This document shows, one piece after another, positions 24,694 through 33,384 of a stretch of 64,000 nucleotides of DNA. The DNA is from Halogeometricum sp. S1BR25-6 (GTDB lineage: Archaea > Halobacteriota > Halobacteria > Halobacteriales > Haloferacaceae): the NCBI RefSeq assembly GCF_031624495.1, contig NZ_JAMQOP010000005.1:248001-312000 (forward strand). The letters are read 5' to 3'. Both the position numbers and the translations under genes were made by a program. Within the stretch, counting starts at the first letter, position 1. Every line of letters starts with the position of its first letter. Under the pieces are notes generated by a model. That model did no database searches and was not told the origin of the DNA. It saw only the letters and a list, made by a program, of their open reading frames with translations.

Positions 24694-25941
24694 TCAGAAT
24701 CGGGTACGGGGTGAGTCCGTCTCTTGGCTCCGTCGTTCGATGCACTCGTAGACGGCTTCTCTGAGTGCCATCTCCCGGGGGTCGTCCTTCAGGTGGAGGC
24801 CCAATCGGTTGGGTGTGTAGGCAAAGCCCAGTTCCACATCGGGGTCCGCGAACCCGAACGAGCCGCCGGCGCCTGGTGTACCGAACGAGGCATCTGAAGT
24901 CCCGAACCGGAAGTCGGGCGACGGTTTCGAGTACCCCATCGCGTACGCCGTCTCCATGCCGATGACGACGTCCCGCCGGTCACCTGACGGCGGCACCGGG
25001 GGTGCGGTCAATTCCGCGAACACGTCCTTGTCGAGACCTAGCGCCTCGCCGCCCGTTGCGAGTTCACCATACAGCCGTGCCATCGCGCGGGCGGTCCCGA
25101 TGCCGTTGCCCGAGGGAATCTCCACCGCACGGAATGCCGGACTGTTCAGGTCGGCCGGACGCCGGGTATCGAGCACGTTCAGCGCCCGATTCGTCACTGA
25201 CCACGGGTTGAAGAACGACAGGACGAACCGCGGCGACAGTGTCCGGAGGTTCAAGAGCATGTCCAGATACCCAAATGCATCGAGGTCTGCCACGCGGTCG
25301 GTTGGAATCTTCTCGGGAAGCCCGATGTAGAATTCCAGGTCGAGCGGCTCGGCCACCTCGTCGGCGAAGAACTGGCCCAGCGTCCGTCCGTCGGTGTGTC
25401 GGAGCAGTTCGCTTGCGTACCAGCCCAGTGTGAACGCATGGTAGCCGTGGCGGGTGCCGGGCACCCAGTCGAGTTTCTCGCTCGCGAGCAGGCCCGAGAG
25501 GAACTCCGTGTCGGCAATCTGCTCTGGTGAAAGGCGCCCATCGAGCGTCGCGAGCCCTGCCTGGTGACTCAGCAACTGTCGGACCGTGACTTCACCCTTC
25601 CCGTGCTGGGCGAACGCTGGCCAGTAGTCGGCGATGCGGTCGTCGAGTGCGAACAACCCTCGCGAGAGCGCGACAGCGATGGCTGCCGCCGTCATCCCCT
25701 TCGTCCCCGAGGCCACGAGGACCATCGTGTCGGCCTCCCACGGATGCTCGTGGTCGGTGTCCCGGTAGCCACCCCAGAGGTCGACGACGAGCTCGCCACG
25801 AGAGTAGACGGCAATCGCCGCCCCCAATTCGTTGCGGTCGTGAAAATTCTCCGCGAACACTTCACGGACAGGCTCGAACCCGGGCTCGACAGTGCCGTGG
25901 ATTGTTACGGCGTCCGCGGACTGCACGCTAACTTTTGACAT
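24694..25941 (-). CDS. Serine hydrolase of the beta-lactamase (class C)/esterase family
   Basis: About 415 aa. The S-x-x-K motif of penicillin-binding-type hydrolases is SGTK (Ser78 to Lys81 in VLVASGTKGMTAAAIAV). A Tyr motif follows in RHGYHAFTLGWYASELL, and GTPGAGGSFGFADP provides the C-terminal G-rich motif. The group includes carboxylesterases and transpeptidase-like enzymes; with no export signal, a cytoplasmic esterase is most likely. ATG 25941 is preferred over GTG 25953. Sole gene between repeats I and J. Confidence 0.85.
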   Translation of the reverse strand: MSKVSVQSADAVTIHGTVEPGFEPVREVFAENFHDRNELGAAIAVYSRGELVVDLWGGYRDTDHEHPWEADTMVLVASGTKGMTAAAIAVALSRGLFALDDRIADYWPAFAQHGKGEVTVRQLLSHQAGLATLDGRLSPEQIADTEFLSGLLASEKLDWVPGTRHGYHAFTLGWYASELLRHTDGRTLGQFFADEVAEPLDLEFYIGLPEKIPTDRVADLDAFGYLDMLLNLRTLSPRFVLSFFNPWSVTNRALNVLDTRRPADLNSPAFRAVEIPSGNGIGTARAMARLYGELATGGEALGLDKDVFAELTAPPVPPSGDRRDVVIGMETAYAMGYSKPSPDFRFGTSDASFGTPGAGGSFGFADPDVELGFAYTPNRLGLHLKDDPREMALREAVYECIERRSQETDSPRTRF

Positions 25942-25999
25942 ACCATTTGACACGTCCTCTGAAATGATAACTGTGACAGTCGATAATTGTCTGGGCGAT

Positions 26000-26092
26000 T
26001 GACCGACTCGCGCCCTCTCTGCAGCACGGCCATAGAAACCTCACCGAACGCTGTCAGAAGCGTTGTGACCGCGTCAAGGTGATTCGGGAGAG
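26000..26092 (-). repeat. 93-bp repeat copy J, overlapping a gene 3' end
   Basis: Reverse polarity. The first arm and centre are intact; the second arm (26066-26092) is diverged because it doubles as coding sequence. The stop codon of the hydrolase gene at 26054-26056 lies inside the conserved centre. Confidence 0.85.
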
Positions 26093-26968
26093 AAATTCCT
26101 GTACCGTCGCCGAGAAAAAATCGGGGTTATCGATATTGGAAGCATGACCAGCGTCCGGAACCACGGTGAACTCTATGTCGGCATTGATGAGGCCCTCCGC
26201 GAGCCTCCTGTGCATATCCTGAAGCACCGCTGGCAAATTCTCTCCGTGCATAACCAACGTTGGGGTAGTAATCTGTGAAGCGTCAAGGTCACTCCTCGGG
26301 AAGCGCGCCATTGAATTGGCAATCTTAACGAACTCTCTATGAGAAATCCTGGGTGCTTTTTCCATGAGTCGCTGTACAGTCACGCCGTCACCAGCAACTC
26401 CCGGAGACATACGATTACCTACCCAGGTTTGGAACCGGTTCAGCGTCGTGTACCGAACAAACCGGTCAAGTAGGCCGAAGAACCGGAGGTTGGCGAAGAT
26501 CAGCCGGCCTGTCAAGGGGAGCGGAGCTGCAGTAAACGTATCGGACACCACAAGGCCGGCCACCTTTTCGGGATACGTCGCGGCGTACATCTGGGCAATG
26601 CATCCGCCCATCGAAAGCCCACAGAGAACGGGATCCTCGATGTCTAGCGTCGTCAGAAGCGCATCAAGGTCTGCTGCGTATAACTCCATGGTATATGACT
26701 CGCGATCTGAGCCACCAGTGTACCCGTGACCGCGCACGTCGTACGCGACGGTCGTATACTCGTTGCTGAGAGTCTCCATCTGCGATTCCCACTGGATGGC
26801 GCTCATCGCCATACCGTGGATGAAAACGATAGGGGGACCGTCCCCACGACGTATGTAGTGCGTCTTTATATCGGTTGTTTGGACAGTTCCAGACTCGCTT
26901 GTCTCAGCACTCTCGACTAGATGGTTTTCTGTACGTTCTTTCTTGGAGCCGGGATTCTGTTCTTCCAT
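26054..26968 (-). CDS. Alpha/beta hydrolase
   Basis: A 304-aa alpha/beta-hydrolase: GPPIVFIHGMAMSAIQWESQ, then YDVRGHGYTGGSD, nucleophile elbow GLSMGG (Ser119) and the late His in VPDAGHASNIDNPDF. The layout matches 3-oxoadipate enol-lactonase-like or haloperoxidase-like members; the substrate is unknown. The last dozen codons and the TGA come from the adjoining 93-bp repeat, giving the unusual end SRITLTRSQRF, so the native C-terminus was probably replaced when the repeat arrived. Sole gene between repeat J and the half site at 27012. Confidence 0.85.
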   Translation of the reverse strand: MEEQNPGSKKERTENHLVESAETSESGTVQTTDIKTHYIRRGDGPPIVFIHGMAMSAIQWESQMETLSNEYTTVAYDVRGHGYTGGSDRESYTMELYAADLDALLTTLDIEDPVLCGLSMGGCIAQMYAATYPEKVAGLVVSDTFTAAPLPLTGRLIFANLRFFGLLDRFVRYTTLNRFQTWVGNRMSPGVAGDGVTVQRLMEKAPRISHREFVKIANSMARFPRSDLDASQITTPTLVMHGENLPAVLQDMHRRLAEGLINADIEFTVVPDAGHASNIDNPDFFSATVQEFLSRITLTRSQRF

Positions 26969-27011
26969 CCAGTTAGTACGATGTCAATAGACATAACCCC
27001 GTTAGTGGCCG

Positions 27012-27038
27012 TGCTGAACAGAGCACAGGGGTAATCAG
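27012..27038 (+). repeat. Half copy of the 93-bp repeat
   Basis: GTGGCCG followed by TGCTGAACAG, AGCACAG and a diverged last box matches the right arm in forward polarity. It lies between the hydrolase and DUF4188 genes. Confidence 0.5.
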
Positions 27039-27111
27039 CGACTACTCCGAACCCAGTGCTGCCATCGAACTGTCTCTCTGGTTTATCGTCTGCGATGACG
27101 TAGAGTACCAA

Positions 27112-27717
27112 ATGGCACCGATATTCAGAGAACGGATGGCCGCAGAGATGGATGACGGATTCGTCATCTACATCAACGGGATGCGGCTCAACAAGCTCCG
27201 GGCGCTCCCACAGTGGCTGCTAGCGAACTGGAAGGTCGCGAAGATGTTCAAGGAGCTGGAGGCGGACCCGGACAGCGGGTTCCTCGGGTACACGCCCATT
27301 TTCCTCGGATTTCGGAAAGGAGCTGCGATGCAGTACTGGCGGTCACTCGAGGACCTCCAGCGGTTCGCGACTGATCCGAACGGCTCTCACCTCCCAGCGT
27401 GGAAGTGGTACAACGAGAAGGCCGACCCGGACGGAGGACTCGGGTTCTGGGCAGAGCTCTACGTCATCGACGGCGACTCGTTTGAGACGTTCTTCCGGAA
27501 CGTCCCACCGATCGGGATCGGAAAGTTCGCGAAAATGGTTCCGATGCGCGAACACGACCGGCGATTCGGACTCTCTCACGATGGGGCCGCCCGGAAAGCA
27601 CCAGCAGCCGACGAGCCAATCGAGAGTGACGCCGATTCGGTTCTGGAGCTATCAGATTCATTGCCGAACAGAACTCCCTGTTTTCAGCACGACTGCAGTG
27701 TTGTTACTCCTATTTGA
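27112..27717 (+). CDS. DUF4188 family protein
   Basis: A 201-aa protein matching DUF4188, a fold related to small heme or antibiotic-monooxygenase-like domains: FVIYINGMRLNKLRALPQWL, then G-F-L-G-Y-T-P-I-F-L, MQYWRSLEDLQRFATDP and H-L-P-A-W-K-W-Y-N. No reaction is established. The final residues (about NRTPCFQHDC onward) are encoded by a half copy of the 93-bp repeat, so the C-terminus is not native. It forms its own interval between two half sites. Confidence 0.8.
   Translation: MAPIFRERMAAEMDDGFVIYINGMRLNKLRALPQWLLANWKVAKMFKELEADPDSGFLGYTPIFLGFRKGAAMQYWRSLEDLQRFATDPNGSHLPAWKWYNEKADPDGGLGFWAELYVIDGDSFETFFRNVPPIGIGKFAKMVPMREHDRRFGLSHDGAARKAPAADEPIESDADSVLELSDSLPNRTPCFQHDCSVVTPI
27662..27689 (-). 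repeat. Half copy of the 93-bp repeat inside a gene 3' end
   Basis: TGCCGAACAG, an 8-nt spacer ending CTCCCT, then GTTTTCAGCA and CGACTGCAG match the first arm in reverse polarity. It encodes the tail of the DUF4188 protein. Confidence 0.5.
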
Positions 27718-27957
27718 TGAAATACGTGATGAATTTCCACCCGAGCCTACCGACAGATGGATGCTCTGTGTCTCTCGACAAGTGATAAATCCAGCCCTCA
27801 AGAACGACAACACTCTCCAACCTTTCCTCAGTGGCTTGCGATTTACCTCGTCTCTTGCCAACGTACGACGTGTTTATCTCGGCTCGCCGACAATATAACG
27901 TCTGGTTCTCGAACGACCGGCGCTTTTCGCGCAGTTCACCGGGGATCGGAAAACACT

Positions 27958-28581
27958 ATGACACAGTACGAATCGGCGCTCGAAGAACGACCGACCCCTC
28001 AACAGCGGATGCGGCTGAGTGCGATCAGTGCGCTCGTCGGCGGCGGCCTGCTCATGATCACCGGGATCGCCCTGCTCAGCGTTCTCAACGAAGCCGAGTT
28101 CGCGATCGTCAGTCCGATCGGCATCGTCGCGTCAATCCTTATCGCACTCGGATTGCCGGCGCTCTACGCGAGCGAACACCGATGGTTCGGTCGCCTCGCG
28201 ACTGCCGGGTTCTGGACGATGACCGTCGGGTGGGTCATCGCGACAGTGGCGCTCCCGATAGCGGAATACGGCTCCGGGGTGGCTTTTATCCCGACCCTAC
28301 TCGGATGGCTCGTCGCGTTTCTCGGGGCACTCGTCTTCGGTGTCGCGGTACTTCGGAGCGACGCTGCGACGACGCCACGACTCGGCGCTTGGTTGCTGGT
28401 CGCGGCACTACCCGTCGGCCTGCCGTTCGCCATCGCCTTCACGACCTACGTGATGGGTGAGGGCGCCGACCCGTGGGCAGGGCCGTTCCTGTTGTACGGA
28501 CTCGCGTGGGTCGTCTTCGGGCGCTACCTCCGATCGGCGGACTGGGCTAGGACTGCCTCGGCTGAGGTCACGAGCGACTGA
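27958..28581 (+). CDS. Six-helix membrane protein of unknown function
   Basis: A 207-aa protein with about six membrane helices: ALVGGGLLMITGIALLSVL, then GIVASILIALGLPALYA, FWTMTVGWVIATVALPI, LLGWLVAFLGALVFGVAVL and two more. The N-terminus is hydrophilic (MTQYESALEERPTPQQRMR). It loosely resembles small DUF4386-like or anchor proteins, but I cannot name a family. ATG 27958 is chosen; the open frame upstream to 27757 is Cys/Ser-rich and lacks halophile composition. Sole gene between the half site at 27662 and repeat K. Confidence 0.65.
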   Translation: MTQYESALEERPTPQQRMRLSAISALVGGGLLMITGIALLSVLNEAEFAIVSPIGIVASILIALGLPALYASEHRWFGRLATAGFWTMTVGWVIATVALPIAEYGSGVAFIPTLLGWLVAFLGALVFGVAVLRSDAATTPRLGAWLLVAALPVGLPFAIAFTTYVMGEGADPWAGPFLLYGLAWVVFGRYLRSADWARTASAEVTSD

Positions 28582-28742
28582 ATCTCGCTGCGGTGGTTGG
28601 CGGCGAATCGAAATGCCCGGCGATTCGGCCCCCTACTTTGACGTCGTCGTGATTCTCGTCCGGCCGACTGGTTCAGGTACCTGTTACACATACGCGCTGT
28701 TCCGAGCGATTCGATTCACCCTCACCGGGTGCCGGGTCCATA

Positions 28743-28831
28743 GCAGATTCGGGCCCCCTCTTAGCATGGCCACAGAAACCCCCCGAGCGCTGTCAGGAGC
28801 GACGTGCTGACTACAGAGGATGTATGCAGCA
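28743..28831 (-). repeat. 93-bp repeat copy K (shortened)
   Basis: Reverse polarity, 89 bp, with a small deletion in the first arm. The second arm is well kept (TGCTGACTAC, AGAGGAT, GTATGCAGCA). It lies in the 391-bp gap before the antitoxin gene. Confidence 0.8.
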
Positions 28832-28972
28832 ACTCGTTGGTCTGTGTTTCGTGTTAGGAAGCCTGAACACACGATAGGAAGCCCGTGCGAACTGATCAAA
28901 GGATTTCTTGCCCATCCTTATGCTTCAGGACCAGTGTCAGATTCTTTTTGTCAACGACGTAAACAAGAGGGT

Positions 28973-29188
28973 ATGGGGACGAAACAGATGCGAGTCAGCG
29001 AGGACCTGCACGCCCGGGTGAAATCAGAGAACTGGGAGGGGGAAACGCTAGCCGAAACACTGGACCGGTTGGTCGGTGGCTATTCTCTCACCGACTTCGC
29101 CGACGACGCGGCGGAACTTGATCTCGATGTGAGCGTCGAGGAGGCGACTGACGGGTCGGTCGAAGCGACGCCGCCTGAGTCGGAATGA
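28973..29188 (+). CDS. VapB-type antitoxin
   Basis: A 71-aa acidic protein: MGTKQMRVSEDLHARVKSEN, then GETLAETLDRLVGGYSLTDF and a long acidic tail. The short strand-helix-helix start resembles ribbon-helix-helix antitoxins. ATG 28973 follows an AGAGGGT purine run. Its end overlaps the ATG of the next PIN-domain gene by four bases. Confidence 0.72.
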   Translation: MGTKQMRVSEDLHARVKSENWEGETLAETLDRLVGGYSLTDFADDAAELDLDVSVEEATDGSVEATPPESE

Positions 29189-29587
29189 TTCTGGACACGC
29201 AGCCTGGGTGCACTGGCCGACGGCGACGAGGCTGCACGCGAGAAGGCACGAGAGCTTGATGAGAGAGTCGTTCCGACTCTCGTTCCGACAGCAGTCTTCT
29301 GGGAGGTGTACACTGGTATTGGAAATGCTCCACTGGCGGAGCGAGGGGAGAAACTGCGCGCACTCTACGAGCGACTGATCGCTAGCCGTTCAACTGTTGA
29401 CCTCTCACCGGAGGTAGCCCGGCGGGCAGGCAAGTTGAACGGGGAACACATGAACTCCGATGTGCTGGGAGAACTCGACGGTGCCGACTCAGTCGTCGCT
29501 GCTCATGGTCTACTCCTCGACGAGCCGGTGGTCTCGAACGATTCCGACTTTCAAGATGTCGAAGATCTCGACGTAGAGACCTACTGA
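29185..29587 (+). pseudogene. PIN-domain (VapC-type) toxin with an early frameshift
   Basis: ATG 29185 opens MILDT, as in PIN toxins, but after about five codons the frame must shift by one to continue as LGALADGDEAAREKARELDE, followed by VVPTLVPTAVFWEVYTGIG, E-L-D-G-A-D-S-V-V-A-A-H-G and a final VVSNDSDFQDVEDLDVE-T-Y. The later PIN acidic residues are intact in the second frame. The shift lies within 29197-29206, at the motif that normally reads D-T-[SN]-[FV]-[LI]. The toxin is thus probably inactive, although a sequencing error of one base cannot be excluded. Confidence 0.8.
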
Positions 29588-29662
29588 GTTGCGACAGCCA
29601 CCCCACCTCTGCCGAACGATTCGTAGCTTCCCTGTACTTAATGCCGACCCAAGACAGTTCCG

Positions 29663-29754
29663 TGACCGATACGGCCCTGAGTTCAGCACGACCGCAGAGA
29701 CCTCCTCAGACTCTGTCAGAAGAGGTGTGCAACACTCAGAGGGAGTATCCACCG
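29663..29754 (-). repeat. 93-bp repeat copy L
   Basis: Reverse polarity, 92 bp. The central stem is changed to CTCT with AGAG (29711-29724), a compensatory pair. The variable boxes are TGACCGATAC and TGCAACACTC. Confidence 0.85.
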
Positions 29755-29779
29755 GTTTCGTTGCGCGCGCCTATACTCC

Positions 29780-30157
29780 TCATTTCGATAGGTGGGCAGT
29801 CACGTCGCTTGAGGAGACCATCCCAACGTAATCGTCATCAACGACCGGGAGGTGTTTGATACCGTATGTGGTCATCATCGCGGCCACCTCCTCCACGTAA
29901 TTGTCCGGCGAAGCGGTTTCGACATTGGTCGTCATTATATCGGCCACCTGTAACTCCGAGACGTTTCGCCCCTCAGCAACGGCGGCAAGTACATCAGTAC
30001 TGCTGATGATGCCTCGTGGCGTGGTTCTGACAACGAGGGCGTTGACGTCCTTCTCCCTCATCTGTTGTGCGGCTTCCTTGACCGTTGCTTCCGCCGAGGT
30101 CGTCTCTAGGGGGGAAGACATCACTTCTTCGGCAGTGACTCTCTCGCTGGGACTCAT
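29780..30157 (-). CDS. Two-CBS-domain protein
   Basis: A 125-aa protein made of one CBS pair: VTAEEVMSSPLETTSAEATV with ALVVRTTPRGIISSTDVLAA, and VADIMTTNVETASPDNYVEE with YGIKHLPVVDDDYVGMVSSS. CBS pairs bind adenosyl ligands and act as energy or redox sensors. ATG 30157 is chosen, since the upstream frame runs through repeat M. It is the only gene between repeats L and M. Confidence 0.85.
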   Translation of the reverse strand: MSPSERVTAEEVMSSPLETTSAEATVKEAAQQMREKDVNALVVRTTPRGIISSTDVLAAVAEGRNVSELQVADIMTTNVETASPDNYVEEVAAMMTTYGIKHLPVVDDDYVGMVSSSDVTAHLSK

Positions 30158-30261
30158 ACCCCTAGAGACGGATGCGAATAGTAAGGTATGTTGTTGTAGC
30201 GGCAACGAGCCCCCTTCGGAGTCGAAGGAGTGCAAGAGGACGCTCCTAGCGGGGACAGGGG

Positions 30262-30354
30262 TGTAAGATACGCGCCCTCTATTCAGCACGGCTACAGAAA
30301 CTTCACCGAACGCTGTCAGAAGGTGCGTGCAAGACTTAGAGGATGTATTCCGCA
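30262..30354 (-). repeat. 93-bp repeat copy M
   Basis: Reverse polarity, 93 bp. The two variable boxes are of the same type (TGTAAGATAC and TGCAAGACTT). The central stem is partly mismatched. Confidence 0.87.
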
Positions 30355-30413
30355 GGCGCCCGTTCGGCGAACCGACGTGGACGGCGGTAGAGTGGGGTGG
30401 GTTGGCCGAGACG

Positions 30414-31031
30414 TTACTCGTCGGTGACGATGACCGCACCACGCATTCCGAACTCGTTGTAGACCGTCTCACCTTCGAAGTTCGGTACCTCGAAGGGTGC
30501 GCCGTGGGGCGTACAGTAGTAGAGGTAGTTGCCGGGTTCGTCGAACGTGACCGCGTAGGTCAGCCCCGGCTGGTAGACGACACCGTCGGGGTTCTCGAAT
30601 AGGGGGCCGTTCCCGTCTTGCTTCAATGAGACGACGTTGTGGGGAATCGGTGGGAACCCCTCAGGGTATTCCTGCCACGTCCAGACGACCTCCGTCCCGG
30701 GCGACACCTCGACGGCCACGGGGTCGAACGCGACTGGGAGCATCGGGGGGAAGCCCGGAAGCGTGACGTTCGTCATCGCTCCGTTGACCACCTCAACGGT
30801 GTCCTGTCCAGTTGCATTGACGACACCATCGGCCCAGACGGGTGAGGGCTTGTACAGGGCGGGCTCGTTCAGAAAGGCCCCGACGCCGTTCCCGTTGCCG
30901 AAGTTGTTCCCCTTCCGTTCGGGCTTGGCTCCGAGCGCGGTGCCTACACCGACGGTCGAGAGGAGTGAGAGAGTTCCGACAGTCTTCAGTACAGTACGGC
31001 GGTTGGATGTGGGAGAGTGTGATTCCTGCAT
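30414..31031 (-). CDS. Tat-exported cupredoxin (halocyanin-like copper protein)
   Basis: A 205-aa protein. A Tat-type signal (SNRRTVLKTVGTLSLLSTVG, ending near ALGA) predicts export. The mature domain is a plastocyanin/azurin fold with the type-1 copper ligands His131 (IPHNVV), Cys173 and His176 (YYCTPHG) and Met196 (GMRG). It also resembles single cupredoxin domains of multicopper oxidases. Likely an electron carrier on the outer face of the membrane; no oxidase partner is nearby. Sole gene between repeats M and N. Confidence 0.85.
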   Translation of the reverse strand: MQESHSPTSNRRTVLKTVGTLSLLSTVGVGTALGAKPERKGNNFGNGNGVGAFLNEPALYKPSPVWADGVVNATGQDTVEVVNGAMTNVTLPGFPPMLPVAFDPVAVEVSPGTEVVWTWQEYPEGFPPIPHNVVSLKQDGNGPLFENPDGVVYQPGLTYAVTFDEPGNYLYYCTPHGAPFEVPNFEGETVYNEFGMRGAVIVTDE

Positions 31032-31184
31032 GGTGCTACGACATCAACTGTCGTCACTATCTGATAGCCAAAGAACAGCATAAGCATATATACGACAACA
31101 CTTGTCATATCGCGGTGTCAGGCCCGTATCATGCTCATCTCGCGCTCTGAGGTTCATCGGATTTTTCAAACGGCCACTGAGCAA

Positions 31185-31277
31185 AGACCGACTCGCGCCC
31201 TCTATGCAGCACGGCCACAGAAACTTCACCGAACGCTGTCAGAAGCGTCGTGACCGATTCAGAGTGTGAGTTCAGCA
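31185..31277 (-). repeat. 93-bp repeat copy N
   Basis: Reverse polarity. Matching variable boxes (AGACCGACTC and TGACCGATTC) and a perfect central stem. The rest of the gap to 31589 shows no supported gene. Confidence 0.9.
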
Positions 31278-31589
31278 ACTAGACGGCCTTCAGTTCGCAA
31301 CGGTTTGAGCGAAACGACTAGTAGCTCGTTCCCGCGAGCTACTGGATTCGAGGAAGGTCGGTCGAAGCGTCGGCGACTCCAGAGGGCTGTCCTCTCGTTC
31401 TTGGTGCATCCGTTTGCACGTATTAGAGAGTGCACAAGGGGCCACATCGTGAAATACTGATTTCGGCGGGGACACTCGTACAGACCGGGAAACCGTCGAG
31501 AGACGTATAGACGAATTGACCGGCTGGGGCGTCCAAAACGTAGCAGGGACTTCACCGATCCCCTGCCTCAACAGACGGTTCTACGGGCC

Positions 31590-33203
31590 CTACTGCTTGC
31601 TGTAGGCGGCGATGTCTTTCTTGGTGAACTCCCCGTCGCCGTTGAAGTCTAATGCGGCCACTTGCGCGTCAGTGAGCTGAATCTCTCCTTTCCGCTGTGC
31701 GTTCTCCAGTTGTGTCAAATTCGATACATCCTGGCCGTCAACGTTGTCATCGCCGTCGAGGTCCTCGTAGAGCCCGTCACCGTCGAGGTCCTGGGGATCG
31801 ACCACCTTCCCGCTCTTCAGAACGATTGGCTCCGGGAACACCTCCAACAGTTCCAGTTCGAACACGTACGCCGACCCCGAGTCAGGGCCAGCGTCGTCGT
31901 CTAAATAAGCTCCGATGAGCGCCGTGCTCCCGTCGCCGCTTATCGACACCGAATGGCCGAAGTTATCGCCGGCGGCGCCGTCGCTGGCGGCGAGTTTCGT
32001 CTCGGCCGGCGGGTCTTGGGTCAGGTCAAACACGTACGCTGACCCCGAACTAAGGCCAGCGTCGTCGTCTAGAGAGGCTCCGACGAGCGCTGTTCTTCCG
32101 TCGTCGCTCATCGACACCGAATGGCCAAAGAAATCGTTGGCGGCAGCATCACTGGCGGAGAGTTTCGTCTCGGTCGGCGGGTCCTGGGTGAGGTCGTAGA
32201 CGTATGCCGAGCCCAACCGAGAACCCTCTGCGGCGCCCCAGTGAGCCCCCACGAGGGCGGTGGTTCCATCGCCGCTGATCGAAACCGACCGGCCGAAGTT
32301 TTCGCCGTTGGTGGCGTCGCTGGCAGTGAGTTTCGCCTCAACCGGCGGATTCTGGGTCAGGTCGTAGACGTATGCCGCTCCCGAGCCACTACCAGCGTCG
32401 TCGTCGTGAGACGCCCCCACGAGCGCTGTACTTCCGTCGCAGTTTATCGCCACTGGGTCACCAAAAAAATCGCCGGCGGCAGCGTCGCTGGCGGAGAGTT
32501 TCGTCTCGGTCGGCGGGTCCTGGGTCAGGTCGTAAACGTACGCCGACCCCGAGCTAGAACCAGCGTCGTCGTCTTGACGGGCTCCGACGAGCGCTGTTCT
32601 TCCGTCGCCGCTCACCGACACCGACCAGCCGAAGATGTCGCCGGCGGCACCATCGCTGGCGGTGAGTTTCGTCTCGGCCGGCGGGTCTTGGGTCAGGTCG
32701 TAGACGTACACCGAGCCTGACTGGAGTCCAGCGTCGCCGTCTAAATAAGCTCCCACTAAGGCGGTGGTTCCGTCGTCGCTCATCGACACCGAATGACCGA
32801 AGAAATCAAACATGGCGGCGTCGCTGGCGGCGAGTTTCGTCTCGACTGGGGGGTCCTGGGTCAGGTCGTAAACGTACGCTGACCCCGAGCTAAGGCCAGC
32901 GTCGTCATCTTGACGGGCTCCGACGAGCGCCGTACTTCCGTCGCCGCTCACCGACACTGCATAACCGAAGCTATCGCCGGCGGCAGCGTCGCTGGCGGTG
33001 AGCTTCTTGACCTGGGTGAACAACTGGGCGGTCTGGACCTCAGTAAGGCGGCCGGCGGTGACGAGCGCATCGAGTTGAGCGCCGAGGGCCGTCCCGCTTC
33101 CGACGATACTCGCGACACCGAGGACGCCGAGTGCTTTGAGTGTCCGGCGACGGGAGCGGTTCACTGACGGGGCGATTGACGTTGTGTCGGTTCTGTTTTG
33201 CAT
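31590..33203 (-). CDS. Exported FG-GAP-repeat protein with dockerin-like end
   Basis: A 537-aa paralogue of the protein at 22323-24260. A Tat-like signal (RSRRRTLKALGVLGVASIVG) precedes about seven blades with K-L-T-A-S-D-A-A-A-G-D-x-F-G, V-S-V-S-G-D-G-S-T-A-L-V-G-A and S-A-Y-V-Y-D-L-T-Q-D-P-P. The end carries DLDGDGLYEDLDGDDNVDG and DFNGDGEFTKKDIAAY, calcium-binding dockerin-like loops. It lacks the PKD domain of the other copy. Blades are very alike, so the internal DNA repeats may recombine. Sole gene between repeats N and O. Confidence 0.85.
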   Translation of the reverse strand: MQNRTDTTSIAPSVNRSRRRTLKALGVLGVASIVGSGTALGAQLDALVTAGRLTEVQTAQLFTQVKKLTASDAAAGDSFGYAVSVSGDGSTALVGARQDDDAGLSSGSAYVYDLTQDPPVETKLAASDAAMFDFFGHSVSMSDDGTTALVGAYLDGDAGLQSGSVYVYDLTQDPPAETKLTASDGAAGDIFGWSVSVSGDGRTALVGARQDDDAGSSSGSAYVYDLTQDPPTETKLSASDAAAGDFFGDPVAINCDGSTALVGASHDDDAGSGSGAAYVYDLTQNPPVEAKLTASDATNGENFGRSVSISGDGTTALVGAHWGAAEGSRLGSAYVYDLTQDPPTETKLSASDAAANDFFGHSVSMSDDGRTALVGASLDDDAGLSSGSAYVFDLTQDPPAETKLAASDGAAGDNFGHSVSISGDGSTALIGAYLDDDAGPDSGSAYVFELELLEVFPEPIVLKSGKVVDPQDLDGDGLYEDLDGDDNVDGQDVSNLTQLENAQRKGEIQLTDAQVAALDFNGDGEFTKKDIAAYSKQ

Positions 33204-33384
33204 GTGCGTTCTCCTTCAGAGGCCACCCGGTGACTTCCCTATGTGAATCAATTGACCCGACCGGAGATAGTATTGTGCATGATAATTCCATATCGAACTC
33301 CGTGCCGAATTGACGATTGTTCTCTTTCTGACTCCATCCTCTGTAACTAGCACCCTAACCCTTCACCAGACAGGAACTGGTAAG

